A stretch of DNA of 64,000 bases from Zychaea mexicana (GCF_025766255.1 NW_026516696.1:1-64000), one strand, 5' to 3'. Positions 1 to 11,575 are shown, counted from the stretch's first letter. The notes: a model not told the origin generated them from the letters alone. Made by a program: numbers and translations.

Positions 1-715
1 ATTATTATGGGTACGAGTTTTCCTAAAAGTATATCATATTCACATTTATGAGTGCTTGATTCTGTTGTGAAATAACTGAGCTATTTTCGATTTAGCAATG
101 TTACCCAAGAAGCGACGACATCGAATAAGGTATATTCAATACCGACGCATTGCAAGAATGACACTAACTATCTTAATTATCTAAGCTATAAAAGAGAGAG
201 CAGCCAGAAACCCATGACGTAGCAGGTGGAAGCACCAAAAAATCTCGACAGCAGTAGAAGAAGAAACCGTGAAAGGTGGGCATCATAGAATATAAATTAA
301 GAACATTTATAAAAATCTAACATTAGCTCATTTTTAAACCTTTCAGTGGTGTCGTTGTGGCAAGCGTGGCAAGAGTTTGTAGCTGGCGACAAAAATGACG
401 ATTTACGCAACGTCTACAAGTAATATCTGCTTTAATAATAGCATATTGTTTGAAAGTTAACTAACGTGTTATATAACTAGGCCTGAACTATACGGGGTTT
501 GCTGGTGTGGACAGGGTTTCGAAAAACGGGAAGACATGCCACTTGATCTCTATCAGGGCATCCAGGAACAAGTGGTCATCTCGAATTTATAACGATTTTT
601 AAGAAGCAATCGATGCTGTTCTCGATGCTGTATGTATTTAATTTAAGGATTCCAGCTTTTTGATTCTAACAGACCTCTTTCGCTCTCCTAAAAGGATTCG
701 ATCGAAGACACTGAA
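1..715 (+). other. 5' flank with coding-like exon fragments
   Basis: No complete gene is seen. Two exon-like pieces join in phase across a short GT..AG intron (347-419 and 481-592, intron 420-480). They read as an acidic stretch followed by a motif with ELYGVCWCGQGF, then a stop at 590-592. They may be the 5' part of the decayed gene that follows (716-1888), because spacing and strand agree, but no start codon could be assigned. Homology is not recognised. The remainder is AT-rich with no feature seen. Confidence 0.25.
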
Positions 716-1888
716 ATGGCAGTAGAAGCTTTTCCAGTTACGAATATGGCTCCGGAATTGCGCTACAAAGCGTATTTCATTAAAGACCTTTTTTCACCGC
801 TGTAAGTAATGGTACCTGGTTGTATGACGGCTGTTTACATAGGACATGCTATGCTTATGCTGTCGATTTGATGCAGCACCAAAGCTGTTTTTACAGATGT
901 GACGGATGTTGGTGAATCACAATCGTCGTGGAACGTGGGGGTCTTGTTCCCGATGATGCAAGCATGTGCTCGCTACATCCGTTTGGCGAATGGTCGAACT
1001 ATCACGTTCGTACCAGGAGAAGCACCGCTGCAAGCAATGGCCAACATTGGAGTGGCAACCACAGCAACACCTTACAGACGGAATTCTCCGTCTTTAAAAT
1101 CTCAATAACGCAGAAATATGCCTACTTGAAACCTCGAGTGCATACAACAAGGCGGGACGGGCAAAAGTTAGTTTCGACCAGCACAAAGCGATGTTCGCCC
1201 TTCTTGCCATGCTCAAGAACACGGCGCATAAATTTCAGTATGCAACATGTGACTGGCTCAAAAAGATCAAGTTTCTGTTCATCCATACTCACAGTAAGTA
1301 TAAAATAAAGATACACACATATGCACATATGTATATTTATACAAAGTATTCTGTATATTACGTCTGCAACAGTATTAACTTATTAAATTTTAGGCGATAT
1401 CATCAGAATCTGGTCGTTAAGCACCACTGAACCCGGTGTATATATAATGATCAAAGAGATCAAAATGCCTTCGCCCCAAGATTTTAACAAAAAAGCTGAT
1501 CAAATGGAGAAGTTCATGGAGGGCCCGTGGAAGCTAGTAGTAAGTACAACATTTACACCGTATCGAAACGCTATATCTGGTTTTTGGTTACTTCTGTTGC
1601 CGTGACAGGCTGGCCAAAAAGATCTAGAAAGACTGATACTAATTTTTGATCAGTCACCGCTTCCACGTTCCTTGTAAGTCATTATTGACAGATACTATTT
1701 TTGCCCTGGACCAATTCGAAAAGTCACACAAGGAAAACCTCAAAAATGTTCGAAAGAACCAACAAGTGATGTCGCTAAAAACTGTAGTAGACCCAACCAT
1801 CAAAAAGATGAGTGAGCGTAAGCACGCAACGATAGTGATCAAGGATGGAGCTAAGAGTGCACCGTATGAAGCTTCTAATGATGAATAA
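716..1888 (+). pseudogene. Decayed gene, probable Mucoromycota lineage-specific family
   Basis: A protein-like signal runs from ATG 716 through introns at 802-876 (GTAAGT..CAG), 1294-1393 and about 1542-1608, to a TAA at 1886-1888. The frame is broken. After the exon that reads TDVGESQSSWNVG, the conserved-looking continuation (LTDGILRL, then SFDQHKAMFALLAMLK and FLFIHTHS) lies in another frame, with an in-frame TAA near 1096. A second frame change occurs around 1675-1690, before a Lys-rich tail (FEKSHKENLKNV). The pattern resembles uncharacterised repeated protein families I recall from Mucorales proteomes. That assignment is from memory and no function can be given. At least one frameshift and one stop argue for a pseudogene rather than a missed intron. 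Confidence 0.45.
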
Positions 1889-3878
1889 AAACTGACCTGC
1901 TGAATCATCAATTTGCAAAATGCCTCTAAGTACAGCTATAATTTTAAAGTCGATTACTTTGCGGTTCTCAGAAATCTCCATTGATTCAATTTGTCCTTCT
2001 CCCCTTCACACTTTTCTGGTTTCTCCACGTCTTTCTAAAGTTAACATTTTTCGGCATCTGAAAAAGTGGGTGTCATGCTTCTACTGTTATACAGAAGGAT
2101 CATGTTGCTGAATAAAGATCCAGAGCAAAACGGAAATATGTGTTTCGTAATTTAGTTCATGAGAAATAGTAAAAGGTCACAGGAGCAAAAGTTTATATAG
2201 TAGCAATGTCAGAACCCTAAAATTGTAGCTAGACTGCTGTAAGGTACTTTTAAGAACGAGGCAAGGCAAGACAGTGAAAGGACACGAGATCAGGACAAGA
2301 CAATGACAGAAAGACCGGTCAAAAATATTAAAAACTTTCCAGCAAGAACAGCACGAGACAAGAAGGAAACCGGAATAAAGGAGACCAGATGATGAGGGAA
2401 GAAATAAAAATCAAGACTATGTCTCATATACATGTATATATCTTACACTATGGAACTTCATGATGTAAATGAACAGAAAGTTGGGCATTAAGAAGTGAGA
2501 TTAGTTAATGATGTTGATGTAGGAAAATCTTGTTACTGTATGATCACGGCGATATTGAAGAATGATAACAGCAGAGGTCGAGGTCTATTTAATGACAACT
2601 TCATTTATTTTTTGTTTTTTCCGCTAGATATTTTATTATCATTCTACATTGTGGATTGGGAAGTAATCTTACCTAGTTGGACTCAGGAGAAGGACATCAG
2701 TTCAAAAGATCAAATCAGAGAGAAAATAAGGCAATATGAAATACAATGAGAGTCAAATATTAATTGAAAGAATTCTCAACCCTTTATATACTGTTTGAGA
2801 TACTGTCTAGACTTTCGTTTGGATGATTTGATGGACGACTCGTGAACATGCCAGATATTGAATCTTTTCAAGATGAGGAAGGAGGTGGAACTTGGATGCC
2901 ATGATGGTGGGTGTTGTCTTCCGAGTGTAAAGAGTTATCTTTGCCTTCATCAGTGGGTTTCTTGATGCAGTCTAATCAACGCTCTTTAACAGACGACTAC
3001 TTGGTCAGCTCAAATATGTGGATCGAGAAGAAGTGTCGACTAACTACGAGAATAGAACAATGCGCATACAATGGCTGGTTCTGAGCTATTCTCGATTGTG
3101 ATCCATGTTTGAGGGAATACTGTATGGTGCTGATTATGTACAGCACGCAGAGTCGATGGTACGGGTTAGTAGATTGTAGTAAATTCATATTTACTTAGAG
3201 TGAATATTTTGGCGTAATGACACTAATATACACATATTTTTCTAATTTAGCAAATACACAAAGCGAATGTTGGATCCGTATGATGGCGTCTCAATTATTT
3301 TCTGAAAACACGGATGTCTAAAGCATATGTTAACTTTATCAAGTGAATTTATGTCTCTATTTAGGACAAGAGCTAATTTTTGTATACCTACCGCACTTGT
3401 TATGCAACAGTCCTAGCCTCTCCTTTCTTTCCTTTGTTTCGTCTCAATGCAAGGCTAACAGGTGTCAAACATTAAGGCCCGTGTGCTTCAACCATACCGT
3501 GCGTATGTATGATGTAAGAAAACACTTGGCCAGTTTCCAAAATCGGTTACCTCCTCATAGTATTTGCTTTCAGTAATGGTCTTCTTGTCGGTCGTGATAG
3601 ATAATTGGGACGATGGTTTATTTCACCGGTGAGACTTTTGACGTGCATCTAAGAAACAAAGGTTGCGTAGTTTTAGTATTCTTTTTCCCGTTATTTTTGC
3701 TGTAGCTGACGAAGATACCTTTGAGAGTTTGCCCAAAACCTGGTGCGCGTTTGCATGGCATATTATAATTGAAATTATGGGGAAAAGGGGAGAGAGCGAT
3801 AGTACGCGTCTTGTAGGGGAAATAACTGTCAGAATTTCAAAGCTCCTATGCGGTAGGCCCAACCCGCGATTCAACCAA

Positions 3879-3883
3879 CCAAT
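3879..3883 (+). promoter_or_regulatory. CCAAT box, ancestral MSS51 promoter element
   Basis: The sequence ACCAATGG is present here. If the transposon and one copy of the target duplication are removed, this CCAAT lies about 107 bp before the MSS51 start codon, a usual position for the fungal Hap2/3/5 CCAAT-binding complex that controls respiratory genes. In the present arrangement it is about 6.1 kb away. The site is seen; its function is inferred. Confidence 0.4.
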
Positions 3884-3903
3884 GGCGCCCAGAAAGTGTT
3901 ATT

Positions 3904-3911
3904 CTTGTTCA
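3904..3911. repeat. Target-site duplication, left copy (8 bp)
   Basis: CTTGTTCA directly abuts the outer end of the left terminal inverted repeat and is repeated exactly at 9905-9912. Eight-base duplications are the known signature of Zisupton/KDZ insertion. Confidence 0.95.
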
Positions 3912-4140
3912 CACCCCAGACCCAAATTATTTGCCCATATTCGGACGCCGTACGGGCCTCTACAAGCTCTACGGAACATACCCTGTGGCCTCTGCGGTGT
4001 CACGCCGTGCACACCGTAGAAATTATAGTATGCTCAGCCTACCATAGCACCAGCTTTCTCCCTTCTTTTTCTCAGAATAATTCTCACTACATTGCGTCCT
4101 CCATTTCGACAATAAGCAACCAGGAACCCCAACCAGAGCA
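3912..4140 (+). repeat. KDZ left terminal inverted repeat (229 bp)
   Basis: Exact reverse complement of 9676-9904. Identity ends inward at 4140/9676, after which the two sides are unrelated. It holds a copy of the sequence that in the right repeat encodes the first ~50 residues of the accessory protein. Confidence 0.97.
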
Positions 4141-4365
4141 TCTTTTTCCGGTAGCATACAGTATTATATATATGTATCTGATTTAAATTATGAGGATTAA
4201 CGCTCAACGCAGTATTGAGAAAATAAGTAACAGAATAGGTGCTTATTACACATAATAAAAAATCATATCCGCATAAAAGGTCTAATAACATACAATGTAT
4301 AAGTAAGCATAATAAGGATTATAAAAGAGCTCTTGATTTACAACGGCGTATATACATTGCTGGCT

Positions 4366-7300
4366 CTATAGTGTTTCTTCTGAAAGTACTGCATCTGGCA
4401 GAGAAATATCTTCGTCAGGCATAGTATAATCTACTGGCGGCATATACTCATACATCAGCTCGTCATGTTCCTTCTCAATATCCTCATATGTCTCAGCATG
4501 GACAAAGTAAACGTCTTCGTCATATTCATCGTCCGCATCGTCACCGTATTGTTCGTCGTTGTCGATCTGTGAAATTTCACCAACAGTACGCGGTTTGCTG
4601 CTTCTGATATTACATTGGAGACGTTCAGCTTGTTCCAAAAGATCACCAAGAATAGCTTGCCACCCATCGTCATGCGTCGCCTCTATGGCATCTTGAATGG
4701 CGCTATAACGTGCTGCAGCGTATGCTTCCAGATTCTTTTCTTCGTCCTAAGTGGAAAGTTGAGATCACAGTATGGAGTTTCAATGAAGTACCATAGCACT
4801 AACCTCGATCATTATCAGCTCTTCCTCGGCGCGCTTAATGTTCATAATCTCTCTGAGAACGTCGACGTCGTTGCTTTCTGCTATATGGTGCTGTTCCCAA
4901 AATCGTGTCTCCAGATGACAGACATCCTCCCACTGGACTTCAGGCTCCAACAACAGATGGCAAGCAGCATTGTATAGCTTCAATTGCTTTTCAGCTGCAG
5001 TGCTTTGTTTCTTGATTGCGCTTCTAACTTTCGTGCTTACTCTTTCGCCTGTTTCATAATTAATTAATTATATCCATCAGCAGCGCTTTCTCATTTTTAC
5101 ACTTCAAAAAACAGATATACAATACCTATTTTGCCCTCTCGATTACGCAGCTGATCATACATCATCTTACGCGAGATTATATGTGATTTTAGTTTATACA
5201 GGCTATCTTCCTTTTCTCGCTTTGCTTTTGCTTCTTTTGCGCTTGCGTATTCTGTGCTATTTATCTGCCATCTTCGTTCAGGCTTTAGCACCCTTTCAAT
5301 TCTGGTAACATTGTCTTCAGCGATCTCGAGCTTTCTTGAGAGCTTTCGAAGCAATCCAAATTTCTCATCTATTGATGATAACAATAGCTTAATACGCATA
5401 AACGAAAGGGAGTAGAAATCGTTATACATACCTGCTTCCGCCATAGTCATATTGGCACATTTATCTGGATCTTCAAGCTCCCTCGATAAAGTAATGCGCT
5501 CCGCTCTAATGATGTTTTCCGAATGGATTAGTTGTCTAAGTATTTTACAGTACTCTACAAAAACACTTTGTAAACTCACTCAACCGCGTAAAAATGCTCT
5601 AGTTCTTCATAATACTGTATTTTTACTGATAGAGGTTTGACACCAGTGAATATAGTACGATCTTTCGATTTTTTATGGACGGTATCTTTGTACGTCTTCC
5701 ATTCTTCTTCGAATCTGAGCTCATCTATCTTCCCGTCCTCGTTTCACCACCAGCATGGCGTACCGCCGGAAGCTACAAGGGTAGCTCTGTGTCGCAAGTA
5801 TGCAGACGCTTGTTCGATGATTGCCTTTGCCCTTTTCGTCCGTTTTTTAAGCGCGTAACCTATCGGTACTATTATGAGTATCACGCAATCATTTATAACT
5901 TCATTTAAAATCATGCATACACATATTGATTATAGTCTTGGCTTTCGAATGACCAATCGCATGCTGTAAAACGAACAGACGTCTCTTGGCGCTCATTTGT
6001 CTAGTCATTGAGACAAATCCTCCAAGGTAGGACCAAAGACGCTCAAGTCCTTCTCCATCTGTCAGTCCAAAGCCGCTTATGAATCGTGGATGATAATCGA
6101 CCTGGCAAGACATTGAATGGGCGTATGCATGGAAAACGGAGACGGCCATCTGTGATCCAGCTTGAGCAAAATTGGGAAATGCTTGCTAATGGTGCATAAG
6201 TAATTAAAGATCAATTTGTTTACCGGATGCGATGATATTCTTAGACACGGCAAAATACCTTAAATGATGGTTCAAAGCGACAACCAAGATCATACAAAAT
6301 ATTGACATCTTTGTATCCCTTAGTGGCAACAGCAAGCACAGATAGAGCATATTTGTACCTATACAAAGCTCAACATGTAAGTGCATATTATACGCTAGGG
6401 ATTATAGACTGCATGCATGTAAAAAGCATTAAAATTACTTTTCACCAGAAGCAAAGATATTCGTAAACTGAAGTGGAACATTGTGTCTGCCGCATACACA
6501 GCCTACTATTCCACTTTCATAGAACTTCTCGACAGCAGCAGAAACGGACGTAACAGCTTTGAGCTCACTCTCGCAACGCTTATTGACGGCATTGGTGACT
6601 TCATGCTTTTCGTAAACGTCATGCATGTTATCAGCCGAGAAAAACGTCGCTGCTTCAGCTTTTTTTGTGTCATTTGCATGTGCTTTGCGTCGTCGCAATT
6701 GCATGTTGCCATCGACTGCGACGAACAGTTTTCCTTCCTGTGTAAATTGTATATTGAGTCATTAGCTCATCAAAATATCATGACAGCACTGAATTATAAA
6801 ACGAGAAGGAGACCTTGGGACAAGCCGGACACGCATCTCGCTCCATTGGAGTAATATTGCTGAACTCGTTAACCATTTCATCCGTCACATTTTCTTTCAG
6901 CTCCATGTATGCTGTATGTGCATTTCCTAAAGTCTTTCGAATTCTATCAGGATTCTTTATTCCATAAAATTCAAATGTATATATAATACATTAGAATAAC
7001 TGTTATGATAAGTGATTTCGCTCCATTGTGTTATCATCTGATTATTCTATTAGCAGTAACAGTACCTCAAACTTGTGCACATAAGAGCAAGCATTTCCAA
7101 AGGCTTGTGCTGCTAAATGACCTTCAGCCAAAAGCGCAGAATAGAAATCAAGCAATGGGAGATGAAATGCTGTCCTCGGCGAGGCGGGAGATGACGGAAA
7201 CAAGTGATGGTAAAGCAGGGTTGAGGCGTCTGATTTACATTCACAGAATGGTAATTTATAACTTTTAATGCCTGTTTCGTATGTTTTGGACGGCATTTAT

Positions 7301-7900
7301 AGGAATGTTTTAGCAGTTGTCCATATCACAGTATGTTTGGTAATTATTAATGCAACGTAATGCGTTACCGGTAATGAAAACGCAAAGGATCTCCCGTTCC
7401 TTTGTTTTATCGCATGTAGTGCAGCGCGCGTCGAAAAACGGAGTCGTATCGGCCAGACTATAGTCGCTACTTCCCCTGCACTTTACATAGTCTTTCGGTA
7501 GCACCTTAAAGACCTCGGACCAGTTTTCATCAAGAGCTTCCAATCTCCTTTTATGTTTTTCGATGTCATGGTCATTCAGACGAAACACTGTCAAGCCTTC
7601 ATTAAAAGCGCTACCAGGACCGTCACCATAGTCGAGATCATCGGTTTCTCCGTGATCTTCGCGTTACAAAGTATATGTTATAATAAGCAAAGATTTAGTG
7701 TGCTTATATGCGAATCAGTTACCTAATTGATCATGCTGTGAATTTTGACGCGTATCTCCTATAGTGGGAGCAGAAGCTACAACTGCATCGTCACCAGCAT
7801 ACACTTTGCGGCTTTTCGTTCTCGTTCTCCCATCGCTCAACATCGTGGATTCCACTAGGTCCATGGCGTCGTCTTCGTTGAACCGATCGTTAAAACTCAT
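4366..7900 (-). CDS. KDZ transposase (12 exons, one in-frame TGA)
   Basis: Exons on the minus strand: 7723-7900, 7369-7656, 7066-7271, 6814-6954, 6439-6737, 6259-6358, 5921-6185, 5580-5859, 5432-5535, 5126-5368, 4804-5048, 4366-4746. All junctions keep phase, giving 910 codons including the stop. Family marks in order: a CxC-type cysteine cluster (RCTTC ~145-150, then FCEC ~165), ACPAC before the core, VAVDGN (Asp280), YDLGC (Asp394), the HAYAHSMSCQ segment, and LTDGEGLERLW (Glu449). These match the three acidic catalytic positions of KDZ DDE transposases. A Lys/Glu-rich helical part and an acidic Asp/Glu tail follow. Codon 531 is TGA (5744-5746), with no frame change after it. Either an unrecognised 39- or 48-nt intron removes it or the copy is inactive. 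Confidence 0.9.
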
Positions 7901-8681
7901 GATCTAGTGCTAATAAGATGGTGCGGTCTGTTGTTTGTTACGTTGTAGCTAAGAACCTTCAAAAGATAATTTTTCATTTCAGTTCTCTATATTTATATTG
8001 CAACACATATTAAGTTGATCACTTCTGTTTATTGCTCAGTAAACGTGCAACTTGACAAAAAAGTACCACGCGCTTGAGGAAAGCTTCTTTTCCTGTAATT
8101 TTTTATGACGATCCCCTAATCCACAATTTATTTTGTACACAGAAGTACGTTATGTAATAGGGTAAAAATGCTCGGATGCTAGGAACTGTTTCAAATTTCC
8201 TTGCTTTCTAAGAGTATTACTGTGGTCATTTCCAAATTGCATGAAGAATCCTCCTAATAATTTCATCATTCTCGCTCCACCTCTACCCATCTACCACCAC
8301 ACCGTCTAACTCTTTTTGTTCTATGCGGTTTTTATTCAGTTATGGCCTCATATTCTTTGTATATGTATAGTATCCTTGTCCATGTCAAGGAACGACCACA
8401 TGTCCCCTAGCGCAGATCACTCTGTCTTCCACAGTAAAATCAAGATCTGTAATTTAATAAATGAACTAATATACCTATTGGATGCTAATATGTCGCTTTT
8501 ATCAATAGCAACTTTTTAAAATGTGCTAAACCATTTAATTTAAAGCTTTTCAAAACTAATTTGGCCATTGATAAGGGCATCATACAGCTCTGACCATCTC
8601 TTATACGGCATGTCACTCGGGCACAAAGCAGTATCTGCCTTTTCGCCACAATCAAAACCCGTGAATTCGCACCCCAATGTT
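7901..8681. promoter_or_regulatory. Interval between the two transposon genes
   Basis: Non-coding AT-rich DNA separates the transposase start (7900) from the accessory gene stop (8682). It should hold the transposase promoter. A minus-strand open frame of 66 residues (8485-8685) lies partly here but has no recognisable family, and no clear intron links it to either gene. Confidence 0.4.
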
Positions 8682-9809
8682 TCATTTCTGTAGCGAATTA
8701 TCCCACCGTTTGACACCCTCTTGAAACTTTTCCACGGAAACTTTGTCGACTTCGTTGTCTACATACATTCATTTACAAGTATTAATACATTGATAACTGC
8801 AATGCAGGCACTGCTTGTAACATACTACAGAGTTCAATCATGAGGTCCTTAACCGTGCTTTTCTTTTTGGTAGGCTTTCTGGTCAAACGAGGGCCTGGCG
8901 AAAACGAATAATATACATTAGTAGCTCCTTTTAACAATGCTATGATGTGTTAGCGATAGTTACCGCCTGTTGTTCCTATAGTGACAGATTGTTGTTAAGA
9001 AAAAGTCAATAAATAAATAATCCTTTTTCTCAATCAGATGTTACTATCACAGTGTAGTATTAACCTTGACAATGTCGATGGAAGTTTGGACGCCCTCCAA
9101 TCTTATTCAATGCGTTCTGAGCTTTCTCTTAATAGTTGGTATTAGAACCTTGAATATGAGCATTTCTAAAAACATATTTACTACTTTACATACTAGATGA
9201 GACTATAGGTGTAGTAAGCATCCAATCGGTCTCAAACTGGGGAGACATGAGCGTGCCGACATTCCATCCCATGGCCACGCTAGCACGGTGGTTAACCGAC
9301 ATGATCTCGCGTCTGAAAGCTCTCCCAAGCTGCTGACGAACATCTAGATCCATAGGAGCCGGTTGCTCCATCATATGGTTCATGCGCTTGACCTTCTCTT
9401 CAAGCTTTTTCTGGTGCTCCTCGTTCATGCGAGCACAGATCGCAGCCAGTTGAGCAGTTGTCGTTGTCAACTCTCCATCGTTATACTGTCTGATAATATC
9501 TTCCCATTCTATATACTAGATAAGTAAAAATTCTCATTTTACCTATATACAAAATAGCAAACCTTCTCGCTCTTCGTCAGTGCTATTTTGAGAAAGGAAG
9601 TGAGTTAACGCGTTCCAAGTGGACCACTTTTTGGTTCCCTTAGGGCGGTAATATTTGTTGCTGGAAGCATTTGACTGCTCTGGTTGGGGTTCCTGGTTGC
9701 TTATTGTCGAAATGGAGGACGCAATGTAGTGAGAATTATTCTGAGAAAAAGAAGGGAGAAAGCTGGTGCTATGGTAGGCTGAGCATACTATAATTTCTAC
9801 GGTGTGCAC
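8682..9809 (-). CDS. KDZ element accessory protein, 260 aa, unknown function
   Basis: Six exons on the minus strand join in phase: 9563-9809, 9194-9508, 9065-9127, 8964-8975 (a 12-nt microexon), 8826-8894, 8682-8758. The start ATG at 9809 lies inside the right inverted repeat. The protein has a Ser/Asn-rich N-terminus, then a basic tryptophan-bearing segment (GTKKWSTWNALTHFL) and EEWEDIIRQY, a charged helix (NEEHQKKLEEKVKRMNHMM, ~residues 115-135), a segment RPNFHRHC, and a Lys-rich stretch before the C-terminus. The WNALTHFL..EEW layout loosely recalls HMG-box proteins, so DNA binding is a guess only. Shared orientation and position inside the repeats indicate a transposon-borne gene rather than a captured host gene. 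Confidence 0.6.
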
Positions 9810-9904
9810 GGCGTGACACCGCAGAGGCCACAGGGTATGTTCCGTAGAGCTTGTAGAGGCCCGTACGGCGTCCGAATATGGGCAAATAATTTGGGTCTGG
9901 GGTG
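9676..9904 (-). repeat. KDZ right terminal inverted repeat (229 bp)
   Basis: Reverse complement of 3912-4140 without a mismatch. It contains the start codon and first part of the accessory gene, and its outer end is 87 bp from the MSS51 ATG. Confidence 0.97.
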
Positions 9905-9912
9905 CTTGTTCA
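9905..9912. repeat. Target-site duplication, right copy (8 bp)
   Basis: CTTGTTCA, identical to 3904-3911. Confidence 0.95.
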
Positions 9913-9991
9913 CCAGGGTGGCGGCACTAAAAATATTTTGTATTTTCTCCACTTTTCACGACCAACTGACTTACCAACACACATACACGAC

Positions 9992-11575
9992 ATGCACGGG
10001 TGGAAACCAGCGTCACGAACGATCGCTCGATCATTAACCTCGCTTCGTGGTGGAAACTACCATGTCTCCGGCCTTGCCTCACACAAGGGCGTGAAATCAG
10101 CATACACAGCATATACTGGTCACGCAGTTATGGCAACGCGCTCTATTTCGTGGAAAGGCTTGTTCTCACCGTCGTCGAGAAACAATGCACAACAATCCAC
10201 TGCCACCGATTTAACTGACAGCACCAAAGTCAAGCTCGCACCTGACAATTTGTTTCATAAACTGAGCCATTCGCCACTCCCAGAACTTCGCGATCGTGCA
10301 GCCATAATTAACAAATACGGTGTATGTGCCGTCTGTGACACTCATGAAGACCACGACCATAAACGAACACCCGTCTATGAATGCCCTGACTGTGGTTATC
10401 CAACACATTGTAGCGAGGAGCACTATCATGAAGGAAAACAGGCACATCAAGAGATATGTCATATTTTGCGAGAGCAAAACGAGGATGATCACGATCTTCG
10501 TTCGGGTAGACCAATGACCGAGTTTGAATTCCCAAGTAAGTTGTTTGTTTACTTTTCAGCATGAAGCTATATAGTCATGTCAAAGTCGAGGGATGAGAGA
10601 AAAGAAGAAGAGGCTAAATGACACATGTATATTAGGTTCACAGGGATTTGATGAAGCGGTGAACATGGCAAACTGGGATGTGTTCTTCTATACCCGCAGC
10701 TTTCCCTCCATGGACTCGGACCGGTCAATGCGACATGTATCGAAGCTCTTAACATATCCGATCACGGTCGCATCTATTCTCCATGAATCGTGTCCATACA
10801 AGCTTGGAAAGGAGGTTACACCGGAAGGCATGCGCTCCATCTCTGGTAAGTCTGGTTGATTTTGCAAGCAGGGAACAGACAATGGGGGAAAAGGGGATTT
10901 TTACTAAGAAAGAGTACACACGTCTATGGAATAGCACTACGAACGGTTCTCTATCCACGAAATGAGGTTGCAAAAGATGGCGCGACACTAATCCGCTCCG
11001 AAACGATTAATTTATATGTGGTCGGTGCTCGTGCCGAAGCATCATTACCGCAATACATCTGGCTGCAGCTTGCGTATCTTTTCCCCCACACGCCCTTCCA
11101 CATTCACTTTGTTGGACCCGATACATTACCGCCTGGCAAAGAGCCTCACACGACGTCATTAAATGAACGTCTGGTGTTCACCTACGACAATAGACTCTAC
11201 CATGACTACCACGAAACAATCGACAAGTTTGACCCTTACACCGACCTCTTTTTCCTGTTCTCTCCCGGCATCGGCCATGCTGCCGCACGCGAAGGTTGGA
11301 AGACATCGATTGAAAAGGCGCTGGAGACCAAATGTCCGATCTTTATTACCGGTTACGACAAGGCCGATGTTGCCAATGACGTTGAGGCAGTTGAACAAGA
11401 TTACCAGGGCGAATTTGACTGGGTTCTCAAGCCAACAGAAAACCACTTTGGCAGTCTCAAGCGCGATGTGAACCTTACGGACATCCGCCAGACCATCAAT
11501 GCCAACTGGGGTATCTGGGGTATTCGTGGCAAACGATACGATGTGACCCACCAGCCCGAGGATGACGACGAATAG
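9992..11575 (+). CDS. MSS51: Mitochondrial COX1 translational activator Mss51
   Basis: Exons 9992-10535, 10636-10845, 10935-11575 join in phase to 464 residues (the yeast protein has 436). Mss51 activates translation of the COX1 mRNA and couples it to cytochrome oxidase assembly at the inner mitochondrial membrane. Seen here: a basic, Ser/Thr-rich N-terminus free of acidic residues that fits a mitochondrial presequence; a MYND-like Cys/His cluster from about residue 112 (GVCAVC, YECPDCGYPTHC); then the family core with ANWDVFFYTR, SLTYP-type and ALRTVLYP segments, and LGFEP-like C-terminal blocks such as LKPTENHFGSL. Cys-Pro pairs of the kind linked to haem sensing are present (ECPDC). The frame is open upstream into the transposon repeat, but 9992 is the first Met that gives a plausible presequence. 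Its promoter has been split by the transposon. Confidence 0.93.

Larger units (their letters stand above)
1889..3911. other. Gene-poor region left of the transposon
   Basis: Only short, unconserved open frames occur here. 2240-2400 is purine-rich (GA-rich), and 2600-3650 is AT-rich. The last ~100 bases before the transposon contain a CCAAT box. Together with 9913-9991 they form the ancestral upstream region of MSS51. Confidence 0.5.
3912..9904 (-). mobile_element. KDZ-superfamily DNA transposon, 5,993 bp
   Basis: The element is bounded by 229-bp terminal inverted repeats that are identical base for base, starting CACCCCAGACCC, and by the 8-bp duplication CTTGTTCA. It carries a KDZ transposase (4366-7900) and a second gene (8682-9809), both on the minus strand. 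The perfect repeats, intact duplication and nearly intact transposase point to recent insertion. Gene conversion between repeats could also keep them identical. The element lies 87 bp upstream of MSS51 and opposite to it in gene orientation. Confidence 0.95.

Noticed and set aside
3663..4019. Plus-strand open frame of about 118 codons crossing the left end of the transposon
   Set aside because: It runs from flanking DNA into the terminal repeat across the insertion point and shows no family signal. It is open by chance.
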